From Chaetoderma sp. LZ-2023a (lineage: Eukaryota; Mollusca; Caudofoveata; Chaetodermatida; Chaetodermatidae): DNA of 64,000 nucleotides. Below the pieces are notes generated by a model. It was not told where the DNA came from. It saw only the letters and a program-made list of their open reading frames with translations, and made no database searches. Positions 1-13,063 of the stretch are shown piece after piece. Each line of letters begins with the position of its first letter. Positions within the stretch are counted from its first letter, which is position 1. A program made the translations under genes and the position numbers. The stretch is from NCBI GenBank assembly GCA_034401795.1, contig CM067373.1, positions 36,119,443-36,183,442 of the forward strand. Direction: 5' to 3'.

Positions 1-4
1 GTCA

Positions 5-2169
5 TCACCTCTGCTGTGATTGCTTAGGCAATGACGGAGCTGGGGGAAGCAATGGTGGTGTTGTTGATATTGTTGTGCTGTATTGTGTATTTGTGTAAAC
101 AGCAGTCCAGAGAGGGCTGGTACGGTCATGGATAAGGGCCACCTGTGTTAGCCATTTTTTGCAATGCATCATTGGATGTTTGGTGGATGCGCAAAAGAAG
201 CAGTGGCGGCGCGGGAGTTTGCTGCCCTGTGGATGATGCTTCTTCTTGCGGATCCATGATGCCGAATGCTGACTGCAGTCCATGTCACTATTATTGTTGT
301 TGGATGCGGTGGTTGATGCTGTTAGGACTTGCACCAAGGGCACCGGGTGTTAAGTGCTCTGGCAGCGGGTCATGGTGCTTGTAGAAACGTTGTTTCAGTG
401 GAGGTGCTACAACCATTTTTTACATAGGAAAGAAGGTTTGTGAGATACTGAGGTTGTGGGGTCACGAACCTCTTGCAGAGGGAAATGTCAGTGTCGTGGA
501 TGCAGTGTGCATCGTTGGTACCAACGTATGTGAAGCCGGGCATGTGTGATTGCATACTGTCGTGGAAATGTTATTTGTAGTGTTAACCACCTGACGTTGT
601 TGTCCGGAGGCCGCAGTTGTGCCGGGTTGTGAGAGAGTGCACCAAAGTGACTCTATAATCGGTGCCCATTCTAGTTTAACGAGGACTCAGGTTGCGATGT
701 ACGTCGGTCAGTGGTAAGAGTTGTAGATTGAGGGTGATTTGGACATCGCTCATTCCAGTGGCCTGGCAGACCACATCCATAACATGTGTTTGGCAGCTGT
801 GTATGTGTTACCGTACTTGTAGCTTGTCGTGTTGTCGACTGTGTTGCAACAGTGGTGCTAAGTGTTGTGACTAAATTGGTGAGTGCGGAGATCTGTTTAG
901 TAATCTCTTCCAACCTATCATGCATATTTTGTCTTATGTTATTCTGGTTCCTGCATCCAGGGACGTTGTTGTGCCACACACACACACCCTCCCCCTCACC
1001 CCCCCCCACCACGATAGGACTGGCCACGCCCTCTTCCTCTAGGCACGTGATTGTGACTGGTGGGCTGTTCTAACTGTGTGGTGCGTGGGTTGGTTACTGA
1101 TGTGGATGCAGAAGTGTTGTCGGTACCCATTAAGAAATGTGCATCATTCACTTCATTAATTGGATGCAATTGGCGGCGATTTGCTTTTCCCGCTCCAAGA
1201 AACTCTCAATTCTGACCACAGTTGCCACTAGCGACTGGAGACTACCATGTTCAATGAGAAATAATTTTTCCTTGAGGGCAGCCTCACTGCTCAACGTGTC
1301 GATGAAGGTGTTTAGATGTAGATGCATGACTCCCTCGTCATTAGTGCTGGGGTAGGCACGTGTAACAAGGCATCGAATACGGCTTGCCAATTCCAGCAAG
1401 GTCTCCCCAGCTCGTCTACACAAGTTCTTGAGCTGAAGACGACTTGTTTCACTGAGGACATTGTCCCTGAATCTTTCCGACAACGCGTTTTCTATGTTGG
1501 TATTGAGTCTGATCCCAAATCTGCCAGGACTTTGAAGTACTTTTCCTGACAGTTTTGCGGCCAGATACTCTCCCATTTGCTGATCCATCCACCAGTTTGT
1601 GCCGCTAATAATTTCGAATTGGCACTTATAATTGGCCTAATCATTCTCCCCACTGAATTCGGGATGGAGAATGACTCGGCCATGGCCATGATATGGTACT
1701 ATAGGGGCGAATCCAGGTGGTGGTGCTGGGGAGAATGGTGTAAACGTGGATGCTGATCTGCATGTTGGTGGTGGTGTTGGTGGTTGTTATCGCTGATGGT
1801 CTCACTGAGTCCGTGTCCACGAAGGTGATTCCCGACGATAATGTTTGGGCATGACACGCAGGTTCTGCTGACTACCACCCTGATGCAGGTCCATAGACGG
1901 GTGTTGGTCTATATACTGGTGTAGGCGTACTGTGTAACGATGCAGATGTTCTGTCGGTCACTGTGACAGGTGTTCCTTGTATGGAGGTGGTCCAGGAGAT
2001 TGGAGGGGGTGGTGCGTGTCGTGTGATGTTGTGTTTCTTCTGGTATATTGCTGAAAGGGAGGTTCCGCATCTCCTGGTTCATATCGCGGTATGGATGGAT
2101 AGTATGGCAATGACGTTCTAATTGGAGGAGATACGGGACACTGTGCATGAGGTGCAGGCCATTGGTCAC
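5..2169 (-). pseudogene. gag polyprotein of gypsy element, broken
   Basis: Structural protein that would form the retrotransposon particle. Coding sequence runs in pieces from about 2169 to 5. The piece at 1588-1148 has a capsid-like pattern (leucine-rich, with a short Arg-Arg-Ala-Gly-Glu-x-Leu-x-Glu-Leu-Ala segment and the Tyr-Pro-Ser motif typical of gypsy capsids). The piece at 1027-671 has a coiled-coil-like heptad stretch, then a CCHC knuckle CYGCGLPGHWNERC. The piece at 343-5 carries a second knuckle, CFFCASTKHPMMHC. These three pieces share one frame and are separated by stops; the upstream pieces (2169-1909, 1689-1492) are in another frame, so a frameshift lies near 1500-1590. The pieces between are degenerate. 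Confidence 0.75.
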
Positions 2170-2534
2170 CCTCTGATGATGCTGGTGAACGTAATGGTCA
2201 TCAAGAATTGGTGTGCCCCCGTAGGGGTCTTTGTCATGGTCGGCAACGATCCGGCAAAGGTGTTGGGTGCATATCGTGGATATCTAACAGTGTGATATAT
2301 TGAGTGCCTGCCTGCAAGGCATAGCGGAAGGTCCCCTAGCTGATTGGCAAATACTCAATTAGATACGGTGCTGCTTGTTCCGCACCAGGGAAATTTCTGG
2401 CATAGTCAGCCATTAAGTGTGCAGTTCCCACGTCATATGATGCTACTTCTAAATCACAGGAGTGCTGATCGTCCGATGAATGAGACTGTAACGTGTGTGT
2501 GTTGAGTGTAGGTGTGGGTTCGTTTATCGTTCAG

Positions 2535-2552
2535 GCCCCACATCGGGCACCA
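2535..2552 (-). other. primer-binding site of left gypsy element
   Basis: On the minus strand, two bases after the LTR end (…GCTACA), the sequence reads TGGTGCCCGATGTGGGGC. It starts with TGG and differs at three positions, all transitions, from the binding site expected for animal tRNA-Lys(CUU) (recalled from memory). This fixes the element's orientation and the inner LTR border. Confidence 0.75.
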
Positions 2553-2554
2553 CT

Positions 2555-4940
2555 TGTAGCTCTCGTGGGTACGCGCTGGTCCATTCTGCTGCTCCACTCC
2601 ATTGCACTGCATGTACAGGATGCACAGGAGGGCTGGTTAGCTATGGTTCTCGGGGTAACGGATCCTGTATCGCAACTCTCAGAAAAATACAAAAACCGAC
2701 TTCTAGAGCCAGTGGAACGATAACGTTCCAGTGTGGCCGTGCTACCATCGCCGCCGAGATTGAACCTCACTGTTTCATCCCAACTATTCGTATCACCGGT
2801 ATGACGGTCCATAACTCAATTTAGGAGCCTGGACATAATAATTAGTCTAAAAATAACTATGCAAACAATGGTACTCGTTTGCCAATACACAAGAGAAAAT
2901 ATACAGTACATAGAACTAAGTTGGTGTCTTGTTTGTGTGGATTGGTCAGCGGTACCTCACTGATCCCTATATATCTGTGAGGTATCCCTGCAAGGGAGCA
3001 TCCTAACGAGGCTACTAATGTAGTTTAATATAAACCATTATACCCCTAACTAAAATATTATTGTTGCGAGAGAAACGTGCCTCGCAACGTGCTTCGCGTG
3101 GGCCTCCGTCACAGGAAAATGCCTTCAATGCTGAAGCGGAGAAAGAGAGCTGGCAAAAAGGGCCACTCCCTTGTTCAAACATAAGCTATGTGTAGTGTGA
3201 GTCAACCTAGTGAAATTATAATTAACGTGATGCACACTGTATTACATGAAGTCGGGGCAGATGATTTCTGAAGAATTCAAACGCCGTCATCTTATGTAGG
3301 TCCAAAATACTGCATTGGTAGTTGCCGCTTTATTTATGCGGTCATTCGGCTAAATTCTAACCTACCATTTAGTTGTTAGATTTACTTCCAAGCTTTGGTC
3401 GCAAGTGGCAGGGATTTCTACCTATCTTTGATACATGACCTGACTGGCGAAGATGCCTGGTTTCCTGAAGGTCACCCTCCAGACATCTCCCTCAGAAAGG
3501 CAGCATGCGGACATGTTACGGAGTGACAGCTTCAGAATCATATAACGATCCAGTTACATATCACACCGCAACCACATACAACATCACTAGGACAAGCCAT
3601 CCTAGTTATTTTGTTTTGTTTATATAAAAACTCTAGGACACAGTACGCTGGGCTATACTATACCGCAACATTATATCTGCATCACTATTTTCCCCCAGCA
3701 TCAATTTTATACTAAAGTCACTGATCATGCTCACATTGCTCGAGCCTGACATGTGACCGACTAAACCTGGCTATTTTAGCTCGATAGGATAGCTTTAAAG
3801 TAGTTAGGGACAATCTCTCCATAAGAGACTTTTGTGTACGCCTCTTTTCCGGCTGTAGTGGATATGTGACACCACACACTGGCTAAATTATATAAATTGG
3901 CCAATTACCTTAGGGCCTCTTAGTAATGATGAGGGATTGTCTCTTTCTACACTCCTCCAGCCGCAAGCCTTCATAATAATTGTCTGGACTCGCAATCGAC
4001 AAGTTGGCAGGATCCGACTCTGGGAAACTATTGGGATTTCCGAGCTGTGAAAGCTAAAGTATCGATTTCGCATACACTCCCCCTGTATCTTCGGATACCA
4101 GTTAGTTTAGATACCCCCGCCAAGGTAGGCAGCACTGCGAAAATAAATTATATTATGTAACCCCAGCCTGCAGTGCATCTCTGGGCATTCTGGAACATAA
4201 CCCTAATGACAGGTAAAATGTTAGTTCCGTAACACATGGGTGATGGACGAGATGCAGATCTCCATCCAACTCAGTATGGTGACTGGGTGCAGTCTTAGAA
4301 CCCACCACGCCCTCATGGGAAGGTCACTAGGGATGGAAATGTGCCTCTTACTCCCCGCCATAAAAATACTATTGTACTTTCTAAATTGCTTATGTGAACC
4401 CTAAATTGTCCTCGTGATGTTATATGTAGTTGTGATGTGATACGTGACTGGATCGTCATGTGAATAGGGAGCTGTCGCGCCGCAACATGTTCGCACTCTG
4501 TCTTTCTGAGGAAGATGCTATGCGGGGCGATCTTTGGGAAGCCGAGCATCTTTGCCAGCTAGACTTATATGTCAAAAGATAAGTAGGAATCCCTGCCACT
4601 TGCGGCCAAAGCTTGGAAGCATATCTAACAACTAAAGCGTAGGTTAGACTTAGCAGAAGGCCCGCATAAATAAAAGCGACAACTACCAATGCAGTATCTT
4701 TGGACCTACATAAGACGGTGACCTATGAATTCATCCGACCTGTCCTCACGTAAGCCAGCGTGCATCACACTAATTATAATCTCACTAGGATTAACCCAAT
4801 GCACATAACTTTTTGCTTGGACAAAAAAGTGGCCCTTTTTGCCAGCTCTTTTCCTCGGCTTCTGCGTTGAAGGTCTTTTCCTGTGCTGCACGCTGATTGG
4901 CTGGGCGTCCTGCCGCTGATGTCACGAGTATATATACCCC
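2555..4940 (-). repeat. 5' LTR of left gypsy element, internally inverted
   Basis: Positions 2555-3595 align in the same direction with the start of the solo LTR (7484-8456). From 3596 the sequence abruptly becomes the reverse complement of solo-LTR positions 9259 down to about 8041, then a short piece matching about 10334-10258 that carries the CCAAT/CRE/TATA promoter (now plus-strand, about 4892-4932). The result is an inverted repeat of about 480 bases (about 3105-3595 against 4420-4890) around a ~0.8-kb loop. The LTR can no longer work as a normal 5' LTR. Short open frames here (for example 4706-4891 minus) have mirror copies at 8016-8249 plus and are not supported as genes. Confidence 0.8.
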
Positions 4941-6078
<1,138 letters not shown>

Positions 6079-6079
6079 C

Positions 6080-6372
6080 TCATGAAAGTTAGACCCAGAC
6101 TAGACATAAGAAAGTACTCCTTCCCATTGCGGTGCACTGATCATTGGAATAAACTCTCTGAATTTGTCATCAGCGCACCTTCAATTAATTCTTTTAAACA
6201 TAGATTGGACAAACTTTGGGAAAGTCACCCTATGCGCTTCAACTTTGAAGCTAAACATACATGTATTTCAAATTCTACTTCAGTACTAGTTGACTGATGT
6301 GAAACTGTTATTCATGACGTTAGAGGCCCGAGGCCTGCTGTCAGAGGTCCTTTCATTGTATCATTGTATCTT
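6080..6372 (+). mobile_element. CR1-type LINE, truncated 3' end
   Basis: Positions 6082-6297 encode about 70 residues matching the extreme C-terminus of CR1-like reverse transcriptase proteins: an Arg-Leu-Asp-(x)-Arg-Lys-Tyr-Ser-Phe block, a DHWNKLSE-type Trp-Asn motif, then a SINSFKHRLDKLW block and a stop. About 60 bases downstream, a duplicated ATTGTATC octamer (about 6353-6370) is the short tandem tail typical of CR1 elements. Everything 5' of this is missing or replaced by the TA tract. Confidence 0.8.
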
Positions 6373-7102
6373 ATATATTGGCGCTACAGTACAGCCCTTA
6401 TTATCGACTAGTTGTGGCGAGTTCTGCATATATTATCTGTATAATAGTGTGCACGGTGTGTCCATGATTTCAATTATAGCGACATTGCTTGATTTAACAA
6501 AAAGCGGTACATCATCAAAGGCTTAGACAATAAGTTATTAGACCACGGCATAATGGCTATTCAGCGGTGAAAGTTGTAATTTAAAACGATGTTCACATAC
6601 AAATTTTGTTTTTTTCATGTTTTTTGTCTGCAGCTGTTAATGTTTTTAAAAATATGGGCATAGAGTGTTTTAAAATATTCTAATTACAATATCTTCAAAG
6701 TCGGCATTCGTTTCCCAGAGATATTTTGTTTTGACGTAGCCTCTTAGTGGTAAAACAACTCCTGACACATCTGGCTAATGACCTGATTGCCGAATTAAAG
6801 ATCTGAATGAATGGCGAGTCTGAGAGGGGCATGATTGGTATTCATAAACATGGTTGGGTTGGTCGTGGAGTAGGGTTAACGAATAGAGAAACCTGCGTTT
6901 GGACAGATCATATATCAATTTTTAATATCGGTAATACATGTGAAATTTGATCGAGAAATTACCAATTCTAGGTTATAATTATGATAATAATTCTAGGTTA
7001 TAATTATGACAATAATTCTAGGTTATAATTATATCTATAATTTTAAGATATTATTCACGCAGTTTATAAACTGAGCTTAGTACATCGTTTAGCCAATCAG
7101 TC
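6373..7102. other. AT-rich spacer with a 24-bp tandem repeat
   Basis: No gene recognised. At about 6962-7036 a unit of about 24 bases (core TTCTAGGTTATAATTATGA) occurs three times in tandem. Confidence 0.6.
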
Positions 7103-7483
7103 TTACAGGCATTGTATAGTTCCAATATGAATTTGGGTCGGTAGACAACGCATGAAAGAAATCGATTTTTTAGACACATTTTTTAATGTGTTTAAGTCAA
7201 GTAACTTGACATTGTCGATAGGCCTTAAGAAATAATTGATCTCCATACACTGGTGTTCCCTCTGAGACGGACGGTCGTGTTGATACCCGTAGCATTCGCT
7301 AACCGATAGATTACAGATGGCTAAATTCAATAAGTTAGCCAAAATAGCTGTAGCATTATCTCTGGTAGATTTTGAGAACGTTTTTATAGAACCAAACCTC
7401 CGATAGTCCCGTTCATCAATATCTTGATGGAATATATCAAGCCTATATGGTGTAGCGTTCGGCGGGGGTGGCGGGGAAAATTG
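7103..7483 (-). pseudogene. C-terminal part of virus-like minus-strand gene, cut by LTR
   Basis: An open frame of about 125 codons runs on the minus strand directly from the solo-LTR border (7483) to a stop at 7103. It begins with a proline-rich stretch and continues with charged, non-repetitive sequence with normal amino-acid composition. No family was recognised. The minus strand on the other side of the LTR (10795-11976) is also coding-like and ends in a Ser/Pro-rich stretch reaching the LTR border, so both sides were probably one gene before the LTR inserted. Function unknown. Confidence 0.45.
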
Positions 7484-10400
7484 TGTAGCTCGCGGGGTAC
7501 GCGCTGGTCCATTATATTGCTCCATTCCATTGCACCGCATGTACAGGATGCGTGGGAGGGCTGGTTAGCTACGGTTCTCGGGGTTACGGATCCGGTATCG
7601 CGACTCTCCAGAAGGTACAAAGACCGTCTTCTAGAGCCAGTGGAACAATAATGTTCCAGTGTGGCTGTGCAACCATTGCAGCCGAGATTGAGCCTCACGG
7701 TCTCATCCCAACTGTTAGTGTCACCAGTATGACGGTCCATTAACCAATTAAAAAGTTTGGACACAATGATAATAAGTAAAATAACTACACAAGCAATGGT
7801 ACTCGTTTGCTAGTAGATGAGCAAAAATAATACAGTACATAGAACCAACTGGTGTCCTTTCTATGTGGGCTCGCCGAAGGTAGCTCACAGATCCGTAGAT
7901 CCGCCAAGGTATCCCAATCCCAGTAAGGGAGCATCCTAACGAGGCCACTTGCATAGTTTAATATAAACCAATTATACCCATAACACAGACAAAATAGTAT
8001 TGTTGCAAGGGGAAAGTGGCTCATGCAGGCTTCCGTCACAGGAAAATTCCTTCAACGCAGAAGCGGAGGAAAAGAGCTGGCAAAAAGGGCCACTCTTTTG
8101 TCCAAGCAAAAAGTTATGTGCATTGGGTTAATCCTAGTGAGATTATAATTAGTGTGATGCACGCTGGTTTATGTGAGGACGGGTCGGATGACTTCCGAAG
8201 AATTCATAGGTCACCATTTTATGTAGGTCCAAATATACTGCATTGGTAGTTGTCACTTTTATTTATGCGGAGCCTCTGCTTAGTCTAACCTACCATTTAG
8301 TTATTAGATACGCTTCCAAGCTTTGGCCGCAAGTGGCAGGGATTCCTACCTATCTTTTGACACATACATCTAACTGGCAAAGATGCCCGGCTTCCCGAAG
8401 GTCGCCCCGCATAGCATCTTCCACAACCACATATAACATCACCAGGACAATTTACATTTCACATACGCAATTTAGAAAGTGCAATAGTATTTATGGCGGG
8501 GAGTGAGAGGCAGATATCCATCCCTAGTGACCTTCCCGTGAGGGTGTGGTGGGCTCTAAGACTGCACCCAGTCACCATACTGAGTTGGATGGAGACCAGC
8601 GTCTCGTCCGTCACCCGTGTGTTACGGAACCAACATTTTACCCATCATTAGGGTTATGTTCCAGAATGCCCAGAGATGCACTGCAAGCCGGGGTTACATA
8701 ATATAATTTCTTTTCGCAGTGCTTCCTACATTGGCAGGGGTAACTAAACTAACTGGTATCCGAAGATACAGGGGGGGGGGGGTGTATGCGAAATCGACAC
8801 ATTAGTTATCACCGCTCGGAAACCCCAATAGTTTCCCAGAGTCGGATCCTGCTAACGTGTTGATTGGGAGTCCAGACAAGTATTAACCCTTGTGGCTGGA
8901 GGAGCGTAGAAAGAAACAATTACTCTATATTAACAAGAGGCCCTAAAATATTTGGCCAATTTTTACAATCTACCTGGTGTGCTGTGTTACATATCCGCTA
9001 AAGCCGGAAAAGAGGCATACACAATGTGTCTCTTACGGAGAGATTGTCCCTAACTAATTTAAACCTATCCTATCGAGCTAGAATAGCCAGGTTTAGTCGG
9101 TCACATGTCAGGTTCGAGCAATGTGAGCATGATCAGTGACCTCAGTGTAAAATTGGTGCTGGGGGAATAGTGATGCGGATATAATGTTGCTGTATAGTAT
9201 AGCCTAGCGTACTGCGTCCTAGAGTTTTCATATAAACAAAACAAAATAACTAGGATGGCTACTTGCCATATACATAACTAACTAATACAGTGCTAAACAT
9301 TATATCAGGTCATAGGACCTTGAGGTGCTTGTTAATCGTAAGCACACAGAAATAAGGATAATATATACAGTATGAAACAGAAAATATAACAAGGCAGTCT
9401 CTCGACTGGGAAAGGTACCTATTAGACATCAGTACCTATTATGGAATTAATGAATGGCACAATAGTATAGTGACTTGAGTACCTATTGGCCATCGGTGCA
9501 ATAAGAGTTAATAAATCACTGAAATTGATGCACTACAGATGGGTAGCACGAGGTGGCATGATTCCGAAGTTGCTGGAAAGATTTCCGCAGGCAGACTGTT
9601 GATGTGGCTTACTCTCAAGACGGTGAAGGAGAAAGGTTATAGAAAGATTTCCATTAGATAGTCAGAATAACTAATACATAAATTTACACAATAAATTGTA
9701 AAGTGTCTGCCCTGCGATGGTAGTTTGAAAGTTGCCCGTACCATAGAGGGCTACAGTGGCAATTAGGTATGCATGTATATAACTGGGTACACCATGCGGG
9801 ATACATCGCATAGCTCTTGCGATTCACCAGGCAGAGTCCCACAAGACTGTGGCCTAAAAGTTAATTAAAACACACAACATGTTGCTCGGAAGTTTGATAC
9901 CACTTTTCAGCATGGTACGGAATATCCGACAAGTTTTCCAGCAAGCATCACCTCGGCTCTACATCCAGTAGAATTTACATCGGGCCCGCAAGGCCCGTCG
10001 GAAAGGAAGCTCCTCTGTGAGTGCTCTGGAAAGGGAGTCCTTCTTATTTAGCTAATTTGCCCTCGGATGGCCATGTGATTGCGGATCCAAGGTTGCTTAC
10101 AGGTGCAGGGGATCTGAATTCCAAAGGGCGATGCTGCAGAGTAGGATGCCACAGTCAGTAAGCAGTTAGCCCACGTCTAGCACTTCGCTGGTGCAGCAAC
10201 ATTGCTGTCGTGTCGGCTGTTCCACGCCGAGTGCTACTGATTCTTGATGTTTGGCTCCTTTTATAATACTCGTGATGTCAGAGGCAGGACACACCAGCCA
10301 ATCAGCGGGCGAGCAGTAGCCAATCAGCGTGCAGCTAGAAAGGGTGACGTGGCGATCACGTGATCAGCACATTCCCCCATTCATTTAATACATACACACG

Positions 10401-10794
10401 ATTATGACGTTCAAGCAATATTTTGAAAATAATTTAAGTGAGCCATTTATTGATAACTCGACCATTTCTGGTCCGATTTTAAAAAGGTAAAAAGTTCTGT
10501 AATCCTCGTTTCATTCCGGTCCTGAGCGGTACCAAGAACGACGAGAATGGAGTGATTTGAAGAAATCACCAGTACCAACTAGGTACACTATAAGCATACA
10601 TTCTCGCCCAAAACTGACACGTGTTGCCAAGGAAGCTCTGACACGTGCGCATTCTTATGGACCTCTCTCATATGGCTTTATAAACACATACTATCCTACC
10701 CAGGGGGTGGCGTGCTTGGAACGTACCCGGAGCGGTCATCCCATACACAACCTAGCGGAGACGGTCCGTACCCGTCCGGCCGATCCACACTACA
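7484..10794 (-). repeat. solo LTR of the gypsy family (3.31 kb)
   Basis: Begins TGTAGCTC and ends CTACA, and is collinear over its length with the right element's 3' LTR (50792-54108, 3317 bp). Neither a primer-binding site nor a polypurine tract flanks it, so it is a solo LTR; flanks AATTG and ATTTC give only an imperfect target duplication. Transcription sense is minus: TATAAAA at 10265-10259, a degenerate CRE at 10280-10273, two inverted CCAAT boxes at 10298-10302 and 10320-10324, and AATAAA at 8263-8258. It lacks about 75 bases near 8421 that the other copies keep. Small open frames inside are not supported as genes. Confidence 0.88.
10259..10324 (-). promoter_or_regulatory. LTR core promoter (solo LTR)
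   Basis: Read on the minus strand: two ATTGG boxes, then TGACATCA (a CRE with one change), then TATAAAA, in 66 bases. The same order and spacing recur in the right LTR with a perfect CRE. Confidence 0.7.
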
Positions 10795-11976
10795 ATTTCA
10801 ACCTTGATGGGTGAGTTTGAAGATGTAAAAAATGTGTCTTCATAATTAGAACTCAATGTATCTGGCAGCGGTTCGAATACCGAAGGCATTTCCTCTAGAC
10901 CTGTGTTGAATGGCGAGATCTAATTCCCCTCGGTCCTATGGGGATACGTGATCGATAAGGTTTTGAATGGCTTTGTCTATTTCAGAATCAGCTAACACGA
11001 AGTCGTTAGCATTGTCTGTCTGCTTAGGCATTAATCCAAGTAATCAAGTCATACCAGGTCTCGATAATACGTACTCCTTAGTCTTTACCACGTCATAAGC
11101 TAAAACTGTAGTTAGTTTAAGCTCGTCAACCATAGTAGTAATGTATAGCCCATCAGATATTAACTTTGATTTAACATTTGCGCAGCTACTTAAATTCCTG
11201 CCTATTTCAAACCAAGAGTCTTCGTCAACCATTAACTTTAAGCTGACTCTAGAGATGGAGAGTAGAGGCACGTTACTGTATAGAGCTGTTTGTCTCTGCC
11301 CATTATCCGAATGACACGAGTCAGCCATTAATCTAATGCTTAATAGCTGATCTCTGGAATCTTTGGAGAGCATAACTTCAACCATCATGAGTTTCTATCT
11401 ATATATCTATCTATCTAACTGTGGAAAATTTCTTTTTCAGTATTGCGTGGCCTGACCCATGCATGTTAAAATTTGATTGGTGTTTGTTTTTTTCGGAGCA
11501 TAAAATGCTTACACATTTGTAGAGTTCGCTATTACTGAGAATTTCATGCAGGTTCCCTTTCAAGATTCTCCACGAGTCACTAGGGAATGTCATGCTTCTG
11601 AACGATGGTTTCATCTCAGTTTGACCTGGTGAAGTAAAGTACCAAGTTAGCTTGACGTACGTATATTTAGTGCTGATAGTGACTTTTAATTGAGGCTCTA
11701 ATTCATATAGGTAATTAATCTGCTCTACTCTATTGGAACACCTAGCCCTAAGCACAATTTCTTCAAATCTGGAATCAGGGAGGCAAACTTTCGAAACGTA
11801 TTGCCATACATAAACACCCCATGCTTGGTGGGGTAAACACTACCAACACTAAACTTGCATATGTCTATTACAAATTCGTCATTATGTTTCATGACATTGT
11901 TACCGAGTGCAACGGGCACTTCACAACCCATAAAATATGCTGAATTCATAATTATAATGAACGTTGAACAAACCAT
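10795..11976 (-). pseudogene. virus/Polinton-like gene with PC4-like modules, broken
   Basis: The first piece (11976-11725) has a pattern like the single-stranded-DNA-binding PC4/p15 coactivator domain: an ALGNN turn, alternating hydrophobic strands ending in FVIDICKF, then YPTKHGVFM and a short helix. The second piece (11755-11411, another frame) shows a weaker repeat of the same layout (a strand pair, then a Phe-Pro-x-x-x-Trp motif). The third piece (11388-11044) returns to the first frame and reads past its stop (TGA at 11046-11044) for another 30 codons to a TAG, followed by a frameshift and a Ser/Pro-rich run up to the LTR. The assignment to PC4 is from memory of the fold and is tentative. 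The start at 11976, or the Met ten codons in, faces the divergent promoter. Confidence 0.45.
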
Positions 11977-12458
11977 TTAAAAAAATCAAAAAGTCAAGGC
12001 ATAACCAAACAAATTTTTTACCTCTTTTATATGATTTGCCACCCGATTAACATGTGTCACTCGTCATCACATGATAGGACGCTAGAGGACACATGATTTA
12101 ATGAGGGGCGTGGCTTCATGATTGAATGAGTTTGCAGAGTCCAGAAAAGACGACATGTTCAGACATGTACCCTGTCAATCATCCATACACAATACGTTAA
12201 CCATTGCGCATTGTACTCGCTCGAAGAGATCAGGGCCTTTAGAAGTCACTTAATTACCCTCATTAACCCTTGTTAATCATCATTACACGATAGGACGCTA
12301 GGAGTCACATGTTTTTAATGAGAGGGTGGGGCTTCATTATTAAATGAGTTCCCAGAGTCCAGAAAACATGCGCCCAGACTTGCACCATGTCAATCGTTAA
12401 CATGAACATACAATCCCCATATTAGAGACACACAACTAGATAGGTACACACATCTGCT
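11977..12458. promoter_or_regulatory. divergent intergenic region with duplicated ~120-bp unit
   Basis: Lies between the minus-strand gene starting at 11976 and the plus-strand gene starting at 12459. A unit of about 120 bases occurs twice in direct orientation (about 12063-12183 and 12273-12397). Shared landmarks in order: GATAGGACGCTAG, an ACATG box, TTAATGAG, a GTGG(G)GCTTCAT box, AATGAGTT, CAGAGTCCAGAAAA and TGTCAATC. A shared upstream module between two divergent genes suggests a bidirectional promoter; no clear TATA box was identified. Confidence 0.5.
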
Positions 12459-13040
12459 ATGGACATTGATGAGGTACTTCGAAATTTGGCAAAATCGTTA
12501 TACATGGGGCTTATTAGCCGTACCACTTATGCTAAGAACCTGGCAGCTCTCCTTCCCGAGAAGCCAATCCCAACCCCACGCAGGAAGCTACCAACCACTC
12601 CAGAGAAGCCAACCCCCGCTCTCCTTTCCGAGAAGCATCCCCCCCCCCCCCGAGCTAGAAACCCCACCCAAATTCACAGATGAGGAGATCGATGAGGTTC
12701 TTGATGCTATAAAGATCAAACAGCTTTCCTGGATAAAAACCTGGACAAGATCGAGGGGAAGTTGGTGAAAGAGGTCCTCGACCTGAAGGGGGTGAAGTTC
12801 TGCCTTGCTCTCAAGATCACCCACCACACAGAGAAGAATGATGGGGCAGAGGTCACCACAGAACCCCTGTTCTGGTCTAAGCAGCATGCCATACTTAAGG
12901 TAAGTGATATTAGCGAGGCCAAAGCCAAGGTGCTGCAAGGTCTTGAGACCTACACCCGCAAGGGGTCTGGCTATGCAGGTGACCAGGTTGATGCATTGTA
13001 CCTCAACATCGCCAGATATCAACCACTACGCGGTGGGTAG
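12459..13040 (+). pseudogene. Polinton/Maverick polymerase N-region-like protein, broken and truncated
   Basis: Two Ile-Asp-Glu-Val-Leu motifs (near the N-terminus and after the proline-rich linker) bracket a Pro-rich segment. A conserved block follows: VKFCLALKITH, a charged turn, a KQHAIL segment, a helix, then RKGSGYAGDQVDALYLNIA and a YQPLRGG end. From memory, a (G)SG(W/Y)…Y.PL.GSSYI block precedes B-family polymerases in invertebrate Polinton-type elements. Here it stops at TAG (13038-13040) just where that motif would continue, and no polymerase palm/thumb motifs follow. Two compensating frameshifts are visible: one at a run of 13 C (12639-12651), the second near 12722-12730. Start ATG 12459 is the first in frame and faces the divergent promoter. 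Confidence 0.5.
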
Positions 13041-13063
13041 TAGTAGTGTCGGAATTAAAATGA

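Larger units (their letters stand above)
1..2554 (-). mobile_element. Ty3/gypsy-type retrotransposon, 5' internal part (left copy)
   Basis: The leader, gag and start of the protease region of a minus-strand LTR retrotransposon are present; the rest of pol lies beyond the left edge. Reading leftward from the LTR at 2555 come a primer-binding site, about 370 bases of leader, gag matrix/capsid-like sequence, a CCHC knuckle, and a second CCHC motif that in the right-hand copy (62136-63152) opens the protease region. Protein similarity to the right copy is strong over positions 5-555 and 671-1027, so both belong to one family. The reading frame is broken in several places, so this copy is dead. 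Confidence 0.85.

Noticed and set aside
8016..8506. Pair of frames conserved between 4456-4891 (minus) and 8016-8506 (plus)
   Set aside because: They are the same non-coding LTR segment in two orientations, antisense to LTR transcription and not kept open in the third LTR.
10860..10890. tRNA T-arm-like GGTTCGAATACC
   Set aside because: No acceptor stem, anticodon arm or A box at the right spacing; it lies in coding-like sequence.
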